Assembly: GCA_029268225.1 (NCBI GenBank)
Contig: JAJUGJ010000001.1
Location: 186,001 to 250,000, forward strand
Direction: 5' to 3'
Origin: Burkholderiales bacterium
GTDB lineage: Bacteria; Pseudomonadota; Gammaproteobacteria; Burkholderiales; Burkholderiaceae_C
Length of the DNA stretch: 64,000 nt
The notes below the pieces were generated by a model that worked only from the letters and a program-made list of their open reading frames with translations, had not been told where the DNA came from and did no database searches. A program made the position numbers and the translations under genes. Below are positions 19,712 to 28,878 of this stretch, one piece after another (the first letter of the stretch is position 1; each line of letters opens with the position of its first letter).

Positions 19712-21439
19712 TCAAACCCGATGCGAGGCACTCATGCTCGGCGCTGAAGTGTCCGATGACGACGAGCCCGTCAGGACGCGACTGACTACGCGGTTGCGCC
19801 CGGTCTGCTTGGCCTCGTAAAGCGCCGCATCGGCTTGCGCCACCAAATCCGAGGATCGGACAGCGCCACCCCGTGACACCTGGGTGCAAGTCCCGATGCT
19901 GATCGTGACCACGCCCGGCGCGTTGCCGTCATGAGGCAGGTCGAGGTCCATGACGGACTGACGCAAACGCTCAGCCAGTGCGCTGACCTCGTCGAGGCTG
20001 GACGAGGTGGTCACCACGGCAAATTCCTCCCCGCCAATGCGAGCCACGAACTCACCGGCTCGGCGCACATGGCACTGCAAGGCGTCAGCCACCCGCTGCA
20101 GACAGACATCCCCGGCTGGATGCCCGAGTTGATCGTTGTAGCTTTTGAAGTGATCGACATCGATCATCAGCATCGAGATGCCCCCACCATGGCGCTCGGC
20201 CCGCGCCCATTCTTCTGCGAGGGCCTCATCGAAGTGCCGTCGGTTGAACAAACCGGTCAAAGGATCGGTGCGCGACAGTTGTGACAGTTGCAGGTTCACG
20301 CGCTCCAGTTCGCAGGTCTGACTGGACTGCAACTTCAGACTTGCCTGCAGGCGCCGGTTCAAGGACAGGATGTAGGCCGTCAAGCCCCCCCCCAGAATCA
20401 GGACGGCACCACCAAGCCAAAACGTTTGCCGAGCCCAAGCCGGCAAGGCAGCTTCGGGCGTGATGAAGAATCCGTCGAGCTTGAAGTGCGCAGGCAACAT
20501 GCCTGCCTCTGCGAAAACGGTCCCGATGGCACGCCATCGCGCTTCGCTCATGTAGCCAATGTCCACCACGTCAGATTGAAGCAGGTTGTAGATGGCCTGC
20601 GCTTCCAAGGTCAGCGTGGGTCGGTCCATGCGTGGGTGATAGGACCTCAGGATCAGGTCAACCACTTCGGCCTGATGTGTTTGCGCGTAGTGCCAACCCT
20701 GGATCAGCGCCTCGCGCATGGCTGCCACCGTCTCTGGATGAGACTGGGCGAACTGCGCGTGGGTGAAGAGCGTGTCGCCGTAAAAGTCGATCTTCAAGTC
20801 GCGCGGGTTGAAGAGCTTGTAATCGAGCCCAAGCCGTGTCGCCTCGAACGGCTCAGTAGAGATATAGGCGGTGATGGCGCTGGCGGACTCCTTCCCGGAC
20901 CGCATCAGACTGGTCACGGTGCCGTCATGAGGCACCAGGCGCACCTTGCTCAGGTCCACACCCGCCTTCTTCATATAGGCCGTCAACTCCGCTGAGTGCG
21001 TTTCCGTCATGACAGTCTTGCCTTCGAGGTCCTTGATGGAGCGCAACGCCGGATCGTTGCGAGCCATGATGACAAAAGGCGAATGCTGAAAAATGGCCGC
21101 CACGGCCACGACCGGATGACCCTGGTTGAAGTCCAGCAACAACGATGAGTTGCCGACGCCGAACTCGGCTCGGCCTGAGGTCACCGACTGGACCGGATCG
21201 ATTTCAGGCCCCCCCTCCAACAGTTCGACCTCCAGCCCAGCACGGCGGAAGTAGCCCTGATCGATCGCCGCATAGAAGCCTGCAAACTGGAACTGGTGGA
21301 GCCACTTCAGTTGCACACGCACTTTGCGCAAACCGGCCCCCTCGTCGGACGCGGCAGGATCGGCGATGGCCCACCCCGGTAACGCGCAGGCCCCAATCAT
21401 CAAGACAACGATGGCAAGGACACGGCGCAGGAGCGACAT
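19712..21439 (-). CDS. Diguanylate cyclase with periplasmic NMT1/THI5-like sensor domain
   Basis: Predicted to make c-di-GMP in response to a small periplasmic ligand. The 575-residue order is signal/anchor (about 1-27), an NMT1-like solute-binding domain (KVRVQLKWLHQFQFAGFYAA through about residue 320), a membrane helix (about 337-359, FWLGGAVLILGGGLTAYIL), a short linker helix, and a GGDEF domain (TDPLTGLFNRRHF, then GGEEF). The active-site signature GGEEF is intact. The inhibitory I-site position reads RAGE rather than RxxD. NMT1 folds bind pyrimidine-like or other small molecules in relatives; the ligand here is unknown. Divergent from the chemoreceptor gene. Confidence 0.88.
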   Translation of the reverse strand: MSLLRRVLAIVVLMIGACALPGWAIADPAASDEGAGLRKVRVQLKWLHQFQFAGFYAAIDQGYFRRAGLEVELLEGGPEIDPVQSVTSGRAEFGVGNSSLLLDFNQGHPVVAVAAIFQHSPFVIMARNDPALRSIKDLEGKTVMTETHSAELTAYMKKAGVDLSKVRLVPHDGTVTSLMRSGKESASAITAYISTEPFEATRLGLDYKLFNPRDLKIDFYGDTLFTHAQFAQSHPETVAAMREALIQGWHYAQTHQAEVVDLILRSYHPRMDRPTLTLEAQAIYNLLQSDVVDIGYMSEARWRAIGTVFAEAGMLPAHFKLDGFFITPEAALPAWARQTFWLGGAVLILGGGLTAYILSLNRRLQASLKLQSSQTCELERVNLQLSQLSRTDPLTGLFNRRHFDEALAEEWARAERHGGGISMLMIDVDHFKSYNDQLGHPAGDVCLQRVADALQCHVRRAGEFVARIGGEEFAVVTTSSSLDEVSALAERLRQSVMDLDLPHDGNAPGVVTISIGTCTQVSRGGAVRSSDLVAQADAALYEAKQTGRNRVVSRVLTGSSSSDTSAPSMSASHRV

Positions 21440-21655
21440 CGGACAAGGGCTGAGGTTGAGATTTCAGTGTAGTCCGCAAACCCCAATACAGGACCGCCCG
21501 GTTTCCCTGAATTGCGGCGCCTGAGTGCGCTGCGCGCCCGTGCCAGCAGCGCCGACAGCGCTGGCCCCACTGTGGTGCTGCAGCGACTGGCGTTCACACA
21601 ATTTCACACAATGTGCGGCACAGACTTGATGTAGGGCAAGATAAACGGGGTCTGT

Positions 21656-21681
21656 TCAAGCGCCATCGGGTGAACCGATAG
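21656..21681 (+). promoter_or_regulatory. Possible sigma-28 (FliA) promoter before the chemoreceptor gene
   Basis: TCAAG (21656-21660) and ACCGATAG (21674-21681) resemble the flagellar consensus TAAA / GCCGATAA, with spacing one base short. ATCGG/CCGAT also forms a small dyad here. FliA control would fit a chemoreceptor, but the match is modest. Confidence 0.3.
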
Positions 21682-21735
21682 CATGAACGCCCATCCTTCT
21701 CACATTTGCCACGGCAAGCAGATCATTCGCAGCAC

Positions 21736-23337
21736 ATGCTCAAGAACATCAAACTCGTTCAGTATTTCGCCGGCATTTTGGTCGCTTTCTGGATCGCTTT
21801 CGGCACCTTGGCCGTGTTTGCCTGGTTGGGGCTGGGGGGCGCAGCGGAAAGCTTGCACGAGGTGCACGGCAACCGCATGCGCAAGGCCGACCAACTGGCC
21901 CAAATGGCCGATCAGGCCACACGCAACCGCATGGAGATCCTGCTGATGTTCCAGCACGACCCATCGGGTCAGTTGGCAGGCGTGCACGACCACGCCACCA
22001 CGGTGCATCTGAACAACTTTGCCAAGCGCCGCGAGGAGAGTGATCGCTTGTGGTCAGCCGTGCGGGAAGGCCCACAAGATGACACCGAGCGCGCCTTGAT
22101 TCAGGAGGCCGATGCCGCACGTCAGGCATGGTTTGCAAAAACCGACGAAGCCGTACAGGCGGTCAAGGCAGGGAACTTCGCCCCCGACGTCATGGCGCGC
22201 TATCTGGCTGCCGGTCGAGGCGAAGGCGAAGCCATGTTGAAGGCGCTGACGGCGTTGAATCAGCATCAGCAAACCGCGGCGAGCGAAGCCGCCGCGGCCG
22301 CCGATGCACGCCACCAAACAGCCACCCTGACCTTTGTGCTGATGGCAATTGGGCTGGGGGTCCCGGCCAGCCTGCTGGCGGTGTATGTGCTGCAACGCAT
22401 GCGCGATGGTTTTGCACGCGCCGATGATTGCACCAAGGCAATCGCCTCCGGGGACCTGACCCGCAGTTCGTTCACGGACGGCAACGATGAAATCGCCCAG
22501 TTGCTCAACCACATGGAGTTGATGCGCGCCAACCTGATCCGCGTGATCTCGGAGGTGCTGGAGTCGGCAGACAGCATCCAAGTGGCCTCCTCACAAGTGG
22601 CGGCCGGCAATGCCGACCTGAGCCAGCGTACCGAGCAGACGGCCAGCAATCTGCAGCAAACCGCCAGTTCGACCGAGGAGTTGGGCGTGACGGTGCGCCA
22701 GAACGCCGACAACGCGCGTCAGGCCAACCAGTTGGCACAGGGGGCGTCCGAAGTGGCCACGCGAGGTGGCACTGTGGTGGCCGAGGTGGTGGACACCATG
22801 AAGGGCATCAACGACAGCTCGCGCCGTATCGCAGACATCATTGGTGTGATCGACGGCATCGCCTTCCAGACCAACATCCTGGCCCTGAATGCCGCCGTGG
22901 AAGCGGCGCGAGCTGGTGAGCAAGGTCGCGGCTTTGCGGTGGTTGCGGGCGAGGTGCGTTCGCTGGCGCAGCGCTCGGCCGAGGCGGCGCGCGAGATTCG
23001 CAGCCTGATCGCCGCCAGTGTGGAACGCGTGGAGGCCGGTTCGCGTCAGGTGGACCAGGCAGGGAGCACGATGCACGAGGTGGTGCAGGCGATCAGTCGC
23101 GTGCGCGACATCGTGAGCGAGATCAGCCAGGCCAGCGTGGAGCAAAGCGAGGGCGTGTCGCTGGTCGGGCAGGCCGTCAGCCAGATGGATGCAGCCACAC
23201 AGCAAAATGCCGCGCTGGTGGAGGAAAGTGCCGCGGCTGCGGAGAGCCTGAGCAATCAGGCACGCCATCTGGTGAACACGATGGCATCCTTCAAGTTGAG
23301 CGCCGCGGACCTGCGCGAAGTACCACAGGCCCGCTGA
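21736..23337 (+). CDS. Methyl-accepting chemotaxis protein
   Basis: Transmembrane chemoreceptor feeding the CheA kinase. The 533-residue layout is TM1 (about 10-32), a periplasmic four-helix-bundle sensor, TM2 (about 192-215, [19 protein letters not shown]), a HAMP domain, then a long signalling coiled coil. Its hairpin tip is present ([20 protein letters not shown]), as are the adaptation regions. There is no C-terminal NWETF-type pentapeptide for CheR tethering; it ends EVPQAR. No che genes are in the window. Start ATG 21736 is chosen at the first membrane segment. Confidence 0.93.
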   Translation: MLKNIKLVQYFAGILVAFWIAFGTLAVFAWLGLGGAAESLHEVHGNRMRKADQLAQMADQATRNRMEILLMFQHDPSGQLAGVHDHATTVHLNNFAKRREESDRLWSAVREGPQDDTERALIQEADAARQAWFAKTDEAVQAVKAGNFAPDVMARYLAAGRGEGEAMLKALTALNQHQQTAASEAAAAADARHQTATLTFVLMAIGLGVPASLLAVYVLQRMRDGFARADDCTKAIASGDLTRSSFTDGNDEIAQLLNHMELMRANLIRVISEVLESADSIQVASSQVAAGNADLSQRTEQTASNLQQTASSTEELGVTVRQNADNARQANQLAQGASEVATRGGTVVAEVVDTMKGINDSSRRIADIIGVIDGIAFQTNILALNAAVEAARAGEQGRGFAVVAGEVRSLAQRSAEAAREIRSLIAASVERVEAGSRQVDQAGSTMHEVVQAISRVRDIVSEISQASVEQSEGVSLVGQAVSQMDAATQQNAALVEESAAAAESLSNQARHLVNTMASFKLSAADLREVPQAR

Positions 23338-23346
23338 GGGTTCAGG

Positions 23347-23372
23347 GTGATCTGGTCAGGCGATCAGATCAC
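23347..23372. terminator. Hairpin between the chemoreceptor gene and gdhA
   Basis: GTGATCTG (23347-23354) and CAGATCAC (23365-23372) form an 8-bp stem in the 26-base convergent gap, overlapping the gdhA stop codon. There is no T tract on either side, so its strength as a terminator is doubtful. Confidence 0.35.
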
Positions 23373-24710
23373 GCCTTGTGCCAGCATGGCGTCGGCGACC
23401 TTGACGAAACCGCCGACGTTGGCACCGTTGACGTAGCTGACCGAGCCGTCGGCGCGACGACCGTGACGCACACACACCTCATGGATGCTGCGCATGATGC
23501 CCAGCAGTCGGGCATCGACCTCTTCACGGGTCCACGACAGGCGGATGGCGTTCTGGCTCATCTCCAGACCGGAGGTGGCCACACCACCGGCGTTCGAGGC
23601 CTTGCCAGGCGCGTACAAGATGCCGTTGCCTTCGAAGACGTGCACGGCTTCGAGCGTGGAGGGCATGTTGGCGCCTTCGGCCACGCAGATGACACCGTTC
23701 TTCACCAGGGTTTCGGCATCCTTGCCATCCAGTTCGTTCTGGGTCGCGCAAGGCAGGGCCACGTCCACCGGAATGCCCCAGGGGCGCACGCCTTCCATGA
23801 ACACGGTACCGGGCACGCGCTTGGCATAGTCACCGACGCGGCCATAGAGGTGGTTCTTCACTTCCATCAGTTCGGCCAACTTGGCCGGGGTGAAGCCGGC
23901 TTCGTCGTACACGGTGCCGCTGGAGTCGGACACGGTGACGACCTTGGCACCCAGGGCCATGGCCTTCTCGACGGCGTACTGGGCGACGTTGCCCGAACCC
24001 GAGACGCTGACGCGCATGCCCTCGAAGTTGCGCCCCTTGAGCTTGAGCATCTCTTCAGCAAAATAGACGGTGCCGTAACCGGTGGCTTCCGGACGGATCA
24101 GCGAGCCGCCAAAGCTCAAGCCCTTGCCGGTGAACACGCAGTCAGCGCGGTTGCTGAGCTTCTTGTACATGCCGGCCATGTAGCCGACCTCGCGACCGCC
24201 CACACCGATGTCACCCGCGGGCACGTCCGTGTCAGCGCCCACATGGCGGAACAACTCGCTGACGAAGGCCTGGCAGAAGCGCATGATTTCGCCCTGGCTC
24301 TTGCCCTTGGGGTCGAAGTCGGCGCCACCCTTGCCACCGCCCATGGGCAGTGTGGTCAGCGCGTTCTTGAAGGTTTGCTCGAACGCGAGGAACTTCAGGA
24401 TGGACAGGTTGACCGAGGGATGGAAACGGATGCCGCCCTTGTACGGACCGATGGAGGAGCTGTGCTGGATGCGGTAGCCGCGGTTGACCTGCACCTGCCC
24501 ACGGTCGTCGACCCAAGAGACGCGGAACATGATGATGCGCTCGGGCTCGACCAGTCGCTCCAGCAAACTCTGCTCGGCGTACTTGGGGTTCTGCTCGATG
24601 AAGGGCCACAGGCTGTCCATCACCTCGGTGACGGCCTGGAGGAATTCGGGTTGGCCGGGGTTGCGGGCCGCAACCTGGCTCAGAAAGCTGTCCAGCGACT
24701 GAATTTTCAT
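23364..24710 (-). CDS. gdhA: NADP-type glutamate dehydrogenase
   Basis: Assimilates ammonium by reductive amination of 2-oxoglutarate. The 448 residues match the hexameric bacterial enzyme: substrate-binding PYKGGIRFHPSVN, catalytic-lysine block LPMGGGKGGADFDPKGKS, VPAGDIGVGGREVGYM, and the nucleotide-binding VSGSGNVAQYA. ATG 24710 gives the family N-terminus; the longer reading upstream would run through the regulatory dyads. Three NtrC-like sites precede it, suggesting nitrogen control. Confidence 0.96.
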   Translation of the reverse strand: MKIQSLDSFLSQVAARNPGQPEFLQAVTEVMDSLWPFIEQNPKYAEQSLLERLVEPERIIMFRVSWVDDRGQVQVNRGYRIQHSSSIGPYKGGIRFHPSVNLSILKFLAFEQTFKNALTTLPMGGGKGGADFDPKGKSQGEIMRFCQAFVSELFRHVGADTDVPAGDIGVGGREVGYMAGMYKKLSNRADCVFTGKGLSFGGSLIRPEATGYGTVYFAEEMLKLKGRNFEGMRVSVSGSGNVAQYAVEKAMALGAKVVTVSDSSGTVYDEAGFTPAKLAELMEVKNHLYGRVGDYAKRVPGTVFMEGVRPWGIPVDVALPCATQNELDGKDAETLVKNGVICVAEGANMPSTLEAVHVFEGNGILYAPGKASNAGGVATSGLEMSQNAIRLSWTREEVDARLLGIMRSIHEVCVRHGRRADGSVSYVNGANVGGFVKVADAMLAQGVI

Positions 24711-24717
24711 GATGTGA

Positions 24718-24837
24718 GCACCACCGAGGTGCATTGGTGAAAAGCGGGTCGAACATTCTGGCATACAGCACCCCACCATGGTGCATACAAGGTCAACAAG
24801 CGAGCGCCGCAGTCAAGCAAATGCACCACCTCGGTGC
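24718..24837. promoter_or_regulatory. Array of three NtrC-like dyads between gdhA and the iron-binding protein gene
   Basis: GCACC-N5-GGTGC occurs at 24718-24732 and 24823-24837, and GCACC-N7-GGTGC (with the perfect palindrome CACCATGGTG at 24774-24783) at 24768-24784. Centres are 51 and 54 bases apart, close to five helical turns. The 15-base form is the same architecture as enterobacterial NtrC (NR-I) sites such as those before glnA. No convincing sigma-54 promoter is visible, so NtrC might work on a sigma-70 promoter or as a repressor. Confidence 0.55.
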
Positions 24838-24965
24838 TAATCGTTCACCCTTCTTCGCCTGATCGCGGTCCACCCAGGAAAATACGAATGATTCCTGTTA
24901 TCTTTGCAATCATGTCGCGTGTGAACCCACGCCCCCTCTTCAACGGACACCAAGGAAACTGTCAC

Positions 24966-25991
24966 ATGGCTCGTTTGACCTCCCGCGTTGCCGCCCTCAC
25001 CTTGATCGCGCTGGCCTGCCAGGGCACTGCCCACGCCGCCGATGCGGTGCTCAACATCTACTCGGCACGCCACTATCAAACCGATGAGGCGCTGTACAAC
25101 GACTTCACCAAGCAAACCGGCATCAAGATCAATCGCCTGGATGGCAAGGAAGATGAACTGCTGGAGCGCATCAAGAACGAAGGTGCCAACTCGCCAGCCG
25201 ACATCCTGATCACCGTGGATGCCGCTCGCCTGGAGATTGCAGACAGCCTCGGCCTGTTTCAGCCCATCCAGTCGAAGGTGCTGAACGCCCGCATCCCAGC
25301 CCACTTGCGCACACCAACCTGGGTGGCGTTTTCGACCCGCGCCCGCGTGATCGCGTACAACAAGAACGCCGTGAAGGCCGAATGGGTGCAGACCTACGCC
25401 GATCTGGCCAATCCACGCCTGAAGGATCAGGTGTGCGTGCGCTCGGGCTCACACCCTTACAACCTGTCGCTGGGGGCGGCCATGATCGCCCATGAAGGCG
25501 AAGCGAAGACGGAGAACTGGGCACGTGGCCTGGTGGCCAACTTTGCCCGCGCGCCCAAGGGCGGTGACACGGATCAGCTCAAGGCGGTGGCGGCAGGCGA
25601 GTGCGGCGTGACCATCTCGAACAGCTACTACCTGGCCCGCCTGATGCGCTCGACCAAGCCGGAAGACCGCAAGGTGGTCGAATCCTTGGGGGTGGCCTGG
25701 CCCAACCAGAAGAGCTGGGGCACCCACATCAACATCTCGGGGGCCGGCATCATCAAGACCGCTCCCAACCGTGACGCCGCGATCAAGTTTCTGGAGTACC
25801 TGAGCAGCGACAAGGCCCAAGCCTATTTTGCCGACGGCAACAACGAATGGCCGGCCGTGAGCGCGGTGAAGATCGACAACCCGGCTCTGAAGGCCCTGGG
25901 CACCTTCAAGCCCGACACCTTGCCGGTGGGCGATCTGGCCCGCAACGCTGCCAAGGCTCAGAAGGCTTTCGACCGCGCTGGCTGGCGTTGA
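24966..25991 (+). CDS. fbpA: Ferric iron ABC transporter, periplasmic binding protein
   Basis: Captures Fe(III) in the periplasm for the FbpB permease. ATG 24966 follows AAGGAAACTG. A signal peptide ends GTAHA. The 341-residue protein has the family opening LNIYSARHYQTDEALYNDF, then KEDELLERIKNEGANSPAD, and the tyrosine-rich iron-binding region ISNSYYLARL. It faces the permease gene tail to tail (3-base gap), so the binding protein and the permease/ATPase are transcribed separately. A weak AT-rich Fur-like sequence lies near 24888-24910. Confidence 0.9.
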   Translation: MARLTSRVAALTLIALACQGTAHAADAVLNIYSARHYQTDEALYNDFTKQTGIKINRLDGKEDELLERIKNEGANSPADILITVDAARLEIADSLGLFQPIQSKVLNARIPAHLRTPTWVAFSTRARVIAYNKNAVKAEWVQTYADLANPRLKDQVCVRSGSHPYNLSLGAAMIAHEGEAKTENWARGLVANFARAPKGGDTDQLKAVAAGECGVTISNSYYLARLMRSTKPEDRKVVESLGVAWPNQKSWGTHINISGAGIIKTAPNRDAAIKFLEYLSSDKAQAYFADGNNEWPAVSAVKIDNPALKALGTFKPDTLPVGDLARNAAKAQKAFDRAGWR

Positions 25992-25994
25992 CGA

Positions 25995-27707
25995 TCAGTG
26001 CGGGGTCGCGGAGCCCTGGCGGGCTTTGGCGATCTCGCGGCTGAGCACGATCAGCGGCAGCAGCCCCACCACGACGATGGCCAAAGCCGAGGTGGAAGCC
26101 TCGGCCAGGCGTTCGTCGGATGCGAGGTTGTAAGCCTGCGTGGCCAGGGTGTCGAAGTTGAAGGGCCGCATCACCAGGGTGGCCGGCAACTCCTTCATCA
26201 CGTCGATGAACACCAGCAAGGCCGCGGTCAAGAGGCTGCCACGCAGAAGCGGGAAATGCACGCGACGCAATGTGGCGGCTGGACTCAAGCCCAGGCTGCG
26301 TGCCGCGTTGTCCATGCTGGGCGTGATCTTGAGCAAGCCCGCATCCACCGACTGCACTGCCGGCGTCAGGAAACGCACCACACAGGCATACACCAGCCCG
26401 GCAATCCCCCCCGTCAGGACCAGGCCAGACTGCCAGTCAAAGTGGTGGGTCAACCAGTTCGTCAGCACATTGTCGATGCGGGACACGGGGATGAGCACCC
26501 CCACCGCGATCACCGTCCCAGGCAGCGCATAGCCCAGGCCACCCAAGCGGTGCACGCTGCGCACCACCCAGGAATTGGCCCGCAAACGAGCGGCATAGCC
26601 CAACAGCAAGGCCAAGGTCACGGCGATCAAGGCTGTCAGACCTGAGACGGTGACACTGTTGGTCGCCAACTCGATGAAACGTGCGCCGAATTGAGCGTCG
26701 CCTTCGGTGATCGCCATCTCCAGCAGGATGCCGGCGGGCAACAAAAAGCCCGTGACGAAAGGAATCAGGCAGGCGACAACCGCCAGTGCAGCACGCACGC
26801 CGCGCAAACGTCGAGCCTGGAAGCGGGCACGGCGCAAGGTCGTGTCGTGAAAGCGCGCTCGGCCGCGGGACAGGCGTTCGAAGGCCAGCACCAGGATCAC
26901 GAAGCCCAACAAGGCGGTGGACAACTGCGCTGCGGCCACGCGGTCACCCAGCGAGAACCACGCCCGGTAGATGCCAGTGGTGAAGGTCTGCACGCCAAAG
27001 TAGGAGACCGCGCCAAAGTCGGCCAAGGTTTCCATCAGCGCCAGCGAGACGCCCGCGGCGATGGCGGGACGCGCCAGCGGCAGCGACACGCGCCAAAAGC
27101 TGGCCCACGGCCCCAAGCCCAGCGACCGACCAACCTCCAGCATGCCGCCAGCCCGCTCCAGAAACGCCGTGCGCGCCAGCAAGTACACATAGGGATAGAG
27201 CACCAGCGAGAACAGGATCACCGCGCCGCCCAGAGAGCGCACATCGGGAAACCAGTAATCCGCACGCGTCCAGCCAAAGGTGTCGCGCAGCGCGGTCTGC
27301 ACCGGCCCCACGAACTGCAGCAGATCGGTGTAGGTGTAGGCCATGACGTAGCCTGGGACCGCCAGGGGCAACACCAAGGACCATTCCAGCATGCCGCGCA
27401 GCGGGAAGTTGTAGCGCGTCACCAGCCAGGCCGCGCCGACGCCCATGCTGGCCGTTCCCAAGCCCACCCCCAGGCACAACCACAGCGTGGACCACAGGTA
27501 GTCGGGCAGCACGGTGGAGGCCAGGTGCGACCAAGTGTCACTGGTGCCCGTGCTGAGCACATGGCTGATGACCGCCAACACCGGCAAGGCCACCAAGGCC
27601 CCGACGAGCACCGCCCAGGCGGTGAGCCACCCTGACCGCCAGCGCGCAGCAAACGGCCGAGAGGAGGACACAGCGGAAGGAGAATGAGAAGAGACTGCCG
27701 GCTTCAT
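25995..27707 (-). CDS. fbpB: Ferric iron ABC transporter, fused permease
   Basis: Inner-membrane channel of the iron importer. In 570 residues there are two homologous permease halves, each with about six helices. EAA-type loops that contact the ATPase are seen as RSLGLGPWASFWRVSLPLARPA in the first half and ARSLGLSPAATLRRVHFPLLR in the second. ATG 27707 lies 54 bases from the divergent ATPase start with a Fur-like box between. A duplicated single-chain permease is normal for FbpB. Confidence 0.9.
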   Translation of the reverse strand: MKPAVSSHSPSAVSSSRPFAARWRSGWLTAWAVLVGALVALPVLAVISHVLSTGTSDTWSHLASTVLPDYLWSTLWLCLGVGLGTASMGVGAAWLVTRYNFPLRGMLEWSLVLPLAVPGYVMAYTYTDLLQFVGPVQTALRDTFGWTRADYWFPDVRSLGGAVILFSLVLYPYVYLLARTAFLERAGGMLEVGRSLGLGPWASFWRVSLPLARPAIAAGVSLALMETLADFGAVSYFGVQTFTTGIYRAWFSLGDRVAAAQLSTALLGFVILVLAFERLSRGRARFHDTTLRRARFQARRLRGVRAALAVVACLIPFVTGFLLPAGILLEMAITEGDAQFGARFIELATNSVTVSGLTALIAVTLALLLGYAARLRANSWVVRSVHRLGGLGYALPGTVIAVGVLIPVSRIDNVLTNWLTHHFDWQSGLVLTGGIAGLVYACVVRFLTPAVQSVDAGLLKITPSMDNAARSLGLSPAATLRRVHFPLLRGSLLTAALLVFIDVMKELPATLVMRPFNFDTLATQAYNLASDERLAEASTSALAIVVVGLLPLIVLSREIAKARQGSATPH

Positions 27708-27715
27708 GGTGAATT

Positions 27716-27734
27716 GAGAATTATCATCGTTTCA
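27716..27734. promoter_or_regulatory. Candidate Fur box between fbpB and fbpC
   Basis: GAGAATTATCATCGTTTCA matches 12 of 19 positions of the Fur consensus and is AT-rich amid GC-rich sequence. It sits in the 54-base divergent gap, where one site could control both the permease and the ATPase genes. Confidence 0.45.
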
Positions 27735-27761
27735 TTGCCGGTTTCCGAATTTGTTTACCTC

Positions 27762-28874
27762 ATGCCTGTTTCGGCCCCCTCTGCCCTGCCCCCGGTCACC
27801 GATCCCAGCCAAGCTTGGCTGGTCGTGGACGACGTCACCTTGCGCTACGGCAAACGCGCCATCCTCGAGCACCTGAGCTTTGCGCTGCCTCAGGGCGGCA
27901 TTGCCTGCCTGCTGGGCCCCTCGGGCTGCGGCAAGACCACGGCCCTGCGCGCCATCGCGGGGTTTGAGCCGATCAGCGCGGGCGCCATCCGGCTGGCTGG
28001 ACAGGTACTCAGCGCACCCGGTCAGATCACGCCGCCTGAGAAGCGCCGCATTGGCATGGTGTTCCAGGACTACGCCTTGTTCCCGCACCTGACGGTGGCC
28101 CAAAACGTCGGCTTTGGCCTCAAGGGCCGCGCCGATGCCGCACAGCGCGTGGCCGAGATGCTCGACACCGTGGGCCTGGCGCATGCCGCGCAACGCTTCC
28201 CGCATGAGTTGTCGGGCGGTCAGCAGCAACGCGTGGCCCTGGCGCGCGCGCTGGCCCCTCAGCCCAGCATGCTGTTGCTCGACGAGCCCTTCTCCAACCT
28301 GGACGTGGCCCTGCGCGAGCGACTGGCCAGCGAGGTGCGCGACATCCTCAAGGCCACGCATACCACCGCCGTGCTCGTCACCCACGACCAGCACGAAGCC
28401 TTTGCGATGGCCGACGTCATCGGCGTGATGGCCGATGGTCACCTGCAGCAATGGGACACGGCCTACGGCCTGTATCACCAACCCGCGAACCGCCGAGTCG
28501 CCAACTTCGTGGGCCAAGGAGCCTTCGTTCCGGCCGTGGTGGTCGATGACCATCACCTGCGGCTGGACGTGGGACAGAGCACCGGTGACCAGACCGTGTT
28601 CGCCACCGACGACGTGATGACCCACGCCCCCGGCACCCGGGTGGACGTGCTGATGCGCCCCGACGACGTCGTGCATGACGACGCCAGCCCGGTGAAGGCC
28701 ACCGTGCTGCACAAGGCGTTCAAAGGTGCGGAGTTTCTCTACACCCTGGCGCTGAGCGATGGCACCGAGGTGCTGTCCACCGTGCCTTCGCACCACGACC
28801 ATGCCATCGGCGAAGCGATTGGCATTCGCCTGGACCTCAGCCACGTGGTGGCCTTCGCCCACGACGCCGAGTGA
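27762..28874 (+). CDS. fbpC: Ferric iron ABC transporter, ATP-binding protein
   Basis: Powers FbpB. The 370-residue protein has Walker A GPSGCGKTT, Q-loop VFQDYALFPHLTV, signature LSGGQQQRVALARAL, Walker B MLLLDEPFSNLD and the H-loop VLVTHDQHEA. A C-terminal regulatory TOBE-like domain follows. ATG 27762 is preferred to an ATG-less upstream extension that overlaps fbpB on the other strand. It is followed after 4 bases by murU, so iron status may affect the downstream genes too. Confidence 0.93.
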   Translation: MPVSAPSALPPVTDPSQAWLVVDDVTLRYGKRAILEHLSFALPQGGIACLLGPSGCGKTTALRAIAGFEPISAGAIRLAGQVLSAPGQITPPEKRRIGMVFQDYALFPHLTVAQNVGFGLKGRADAAQRVAEMLDTVGLAHAAQRFPHELSGGQQQRVALARALAPQPSMLLLDEPFSNLDVALRERLASEVRDILKATHTTAVLVTHDQHEAFAMADVIGVMADGHLQQWDTAYGLYHQPANRRVANFVGQGAFVPAVVVDDHHLRLDVGQSTGDQTVFATDDVMTHAPGTRVDVLMRPDDVVHDDASPVKATVLHKAFKGAEFLYTLALSDGTEVLSTVPSHHDHAIGEAIGIRLDLSHVVAFAHDAE

Positions 28875-28878
28875 CACC

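Noticed and set aside
23376-24740. 454-residue frame opposite gdhA
   Set aside because: Histidine/glycine/valine-rich antisense shadow of a conserved gene.
24830-24850. Sigma-54-like GG-N10-GC near the third dyad
   Set aside because: The -24 element is poor and it overlaps the dyad; not convincing.
24888-24910. Fur-like sequence before fbpA
   Set aside because: Only one half-site resembles the consensus; too weak to list as a feature.
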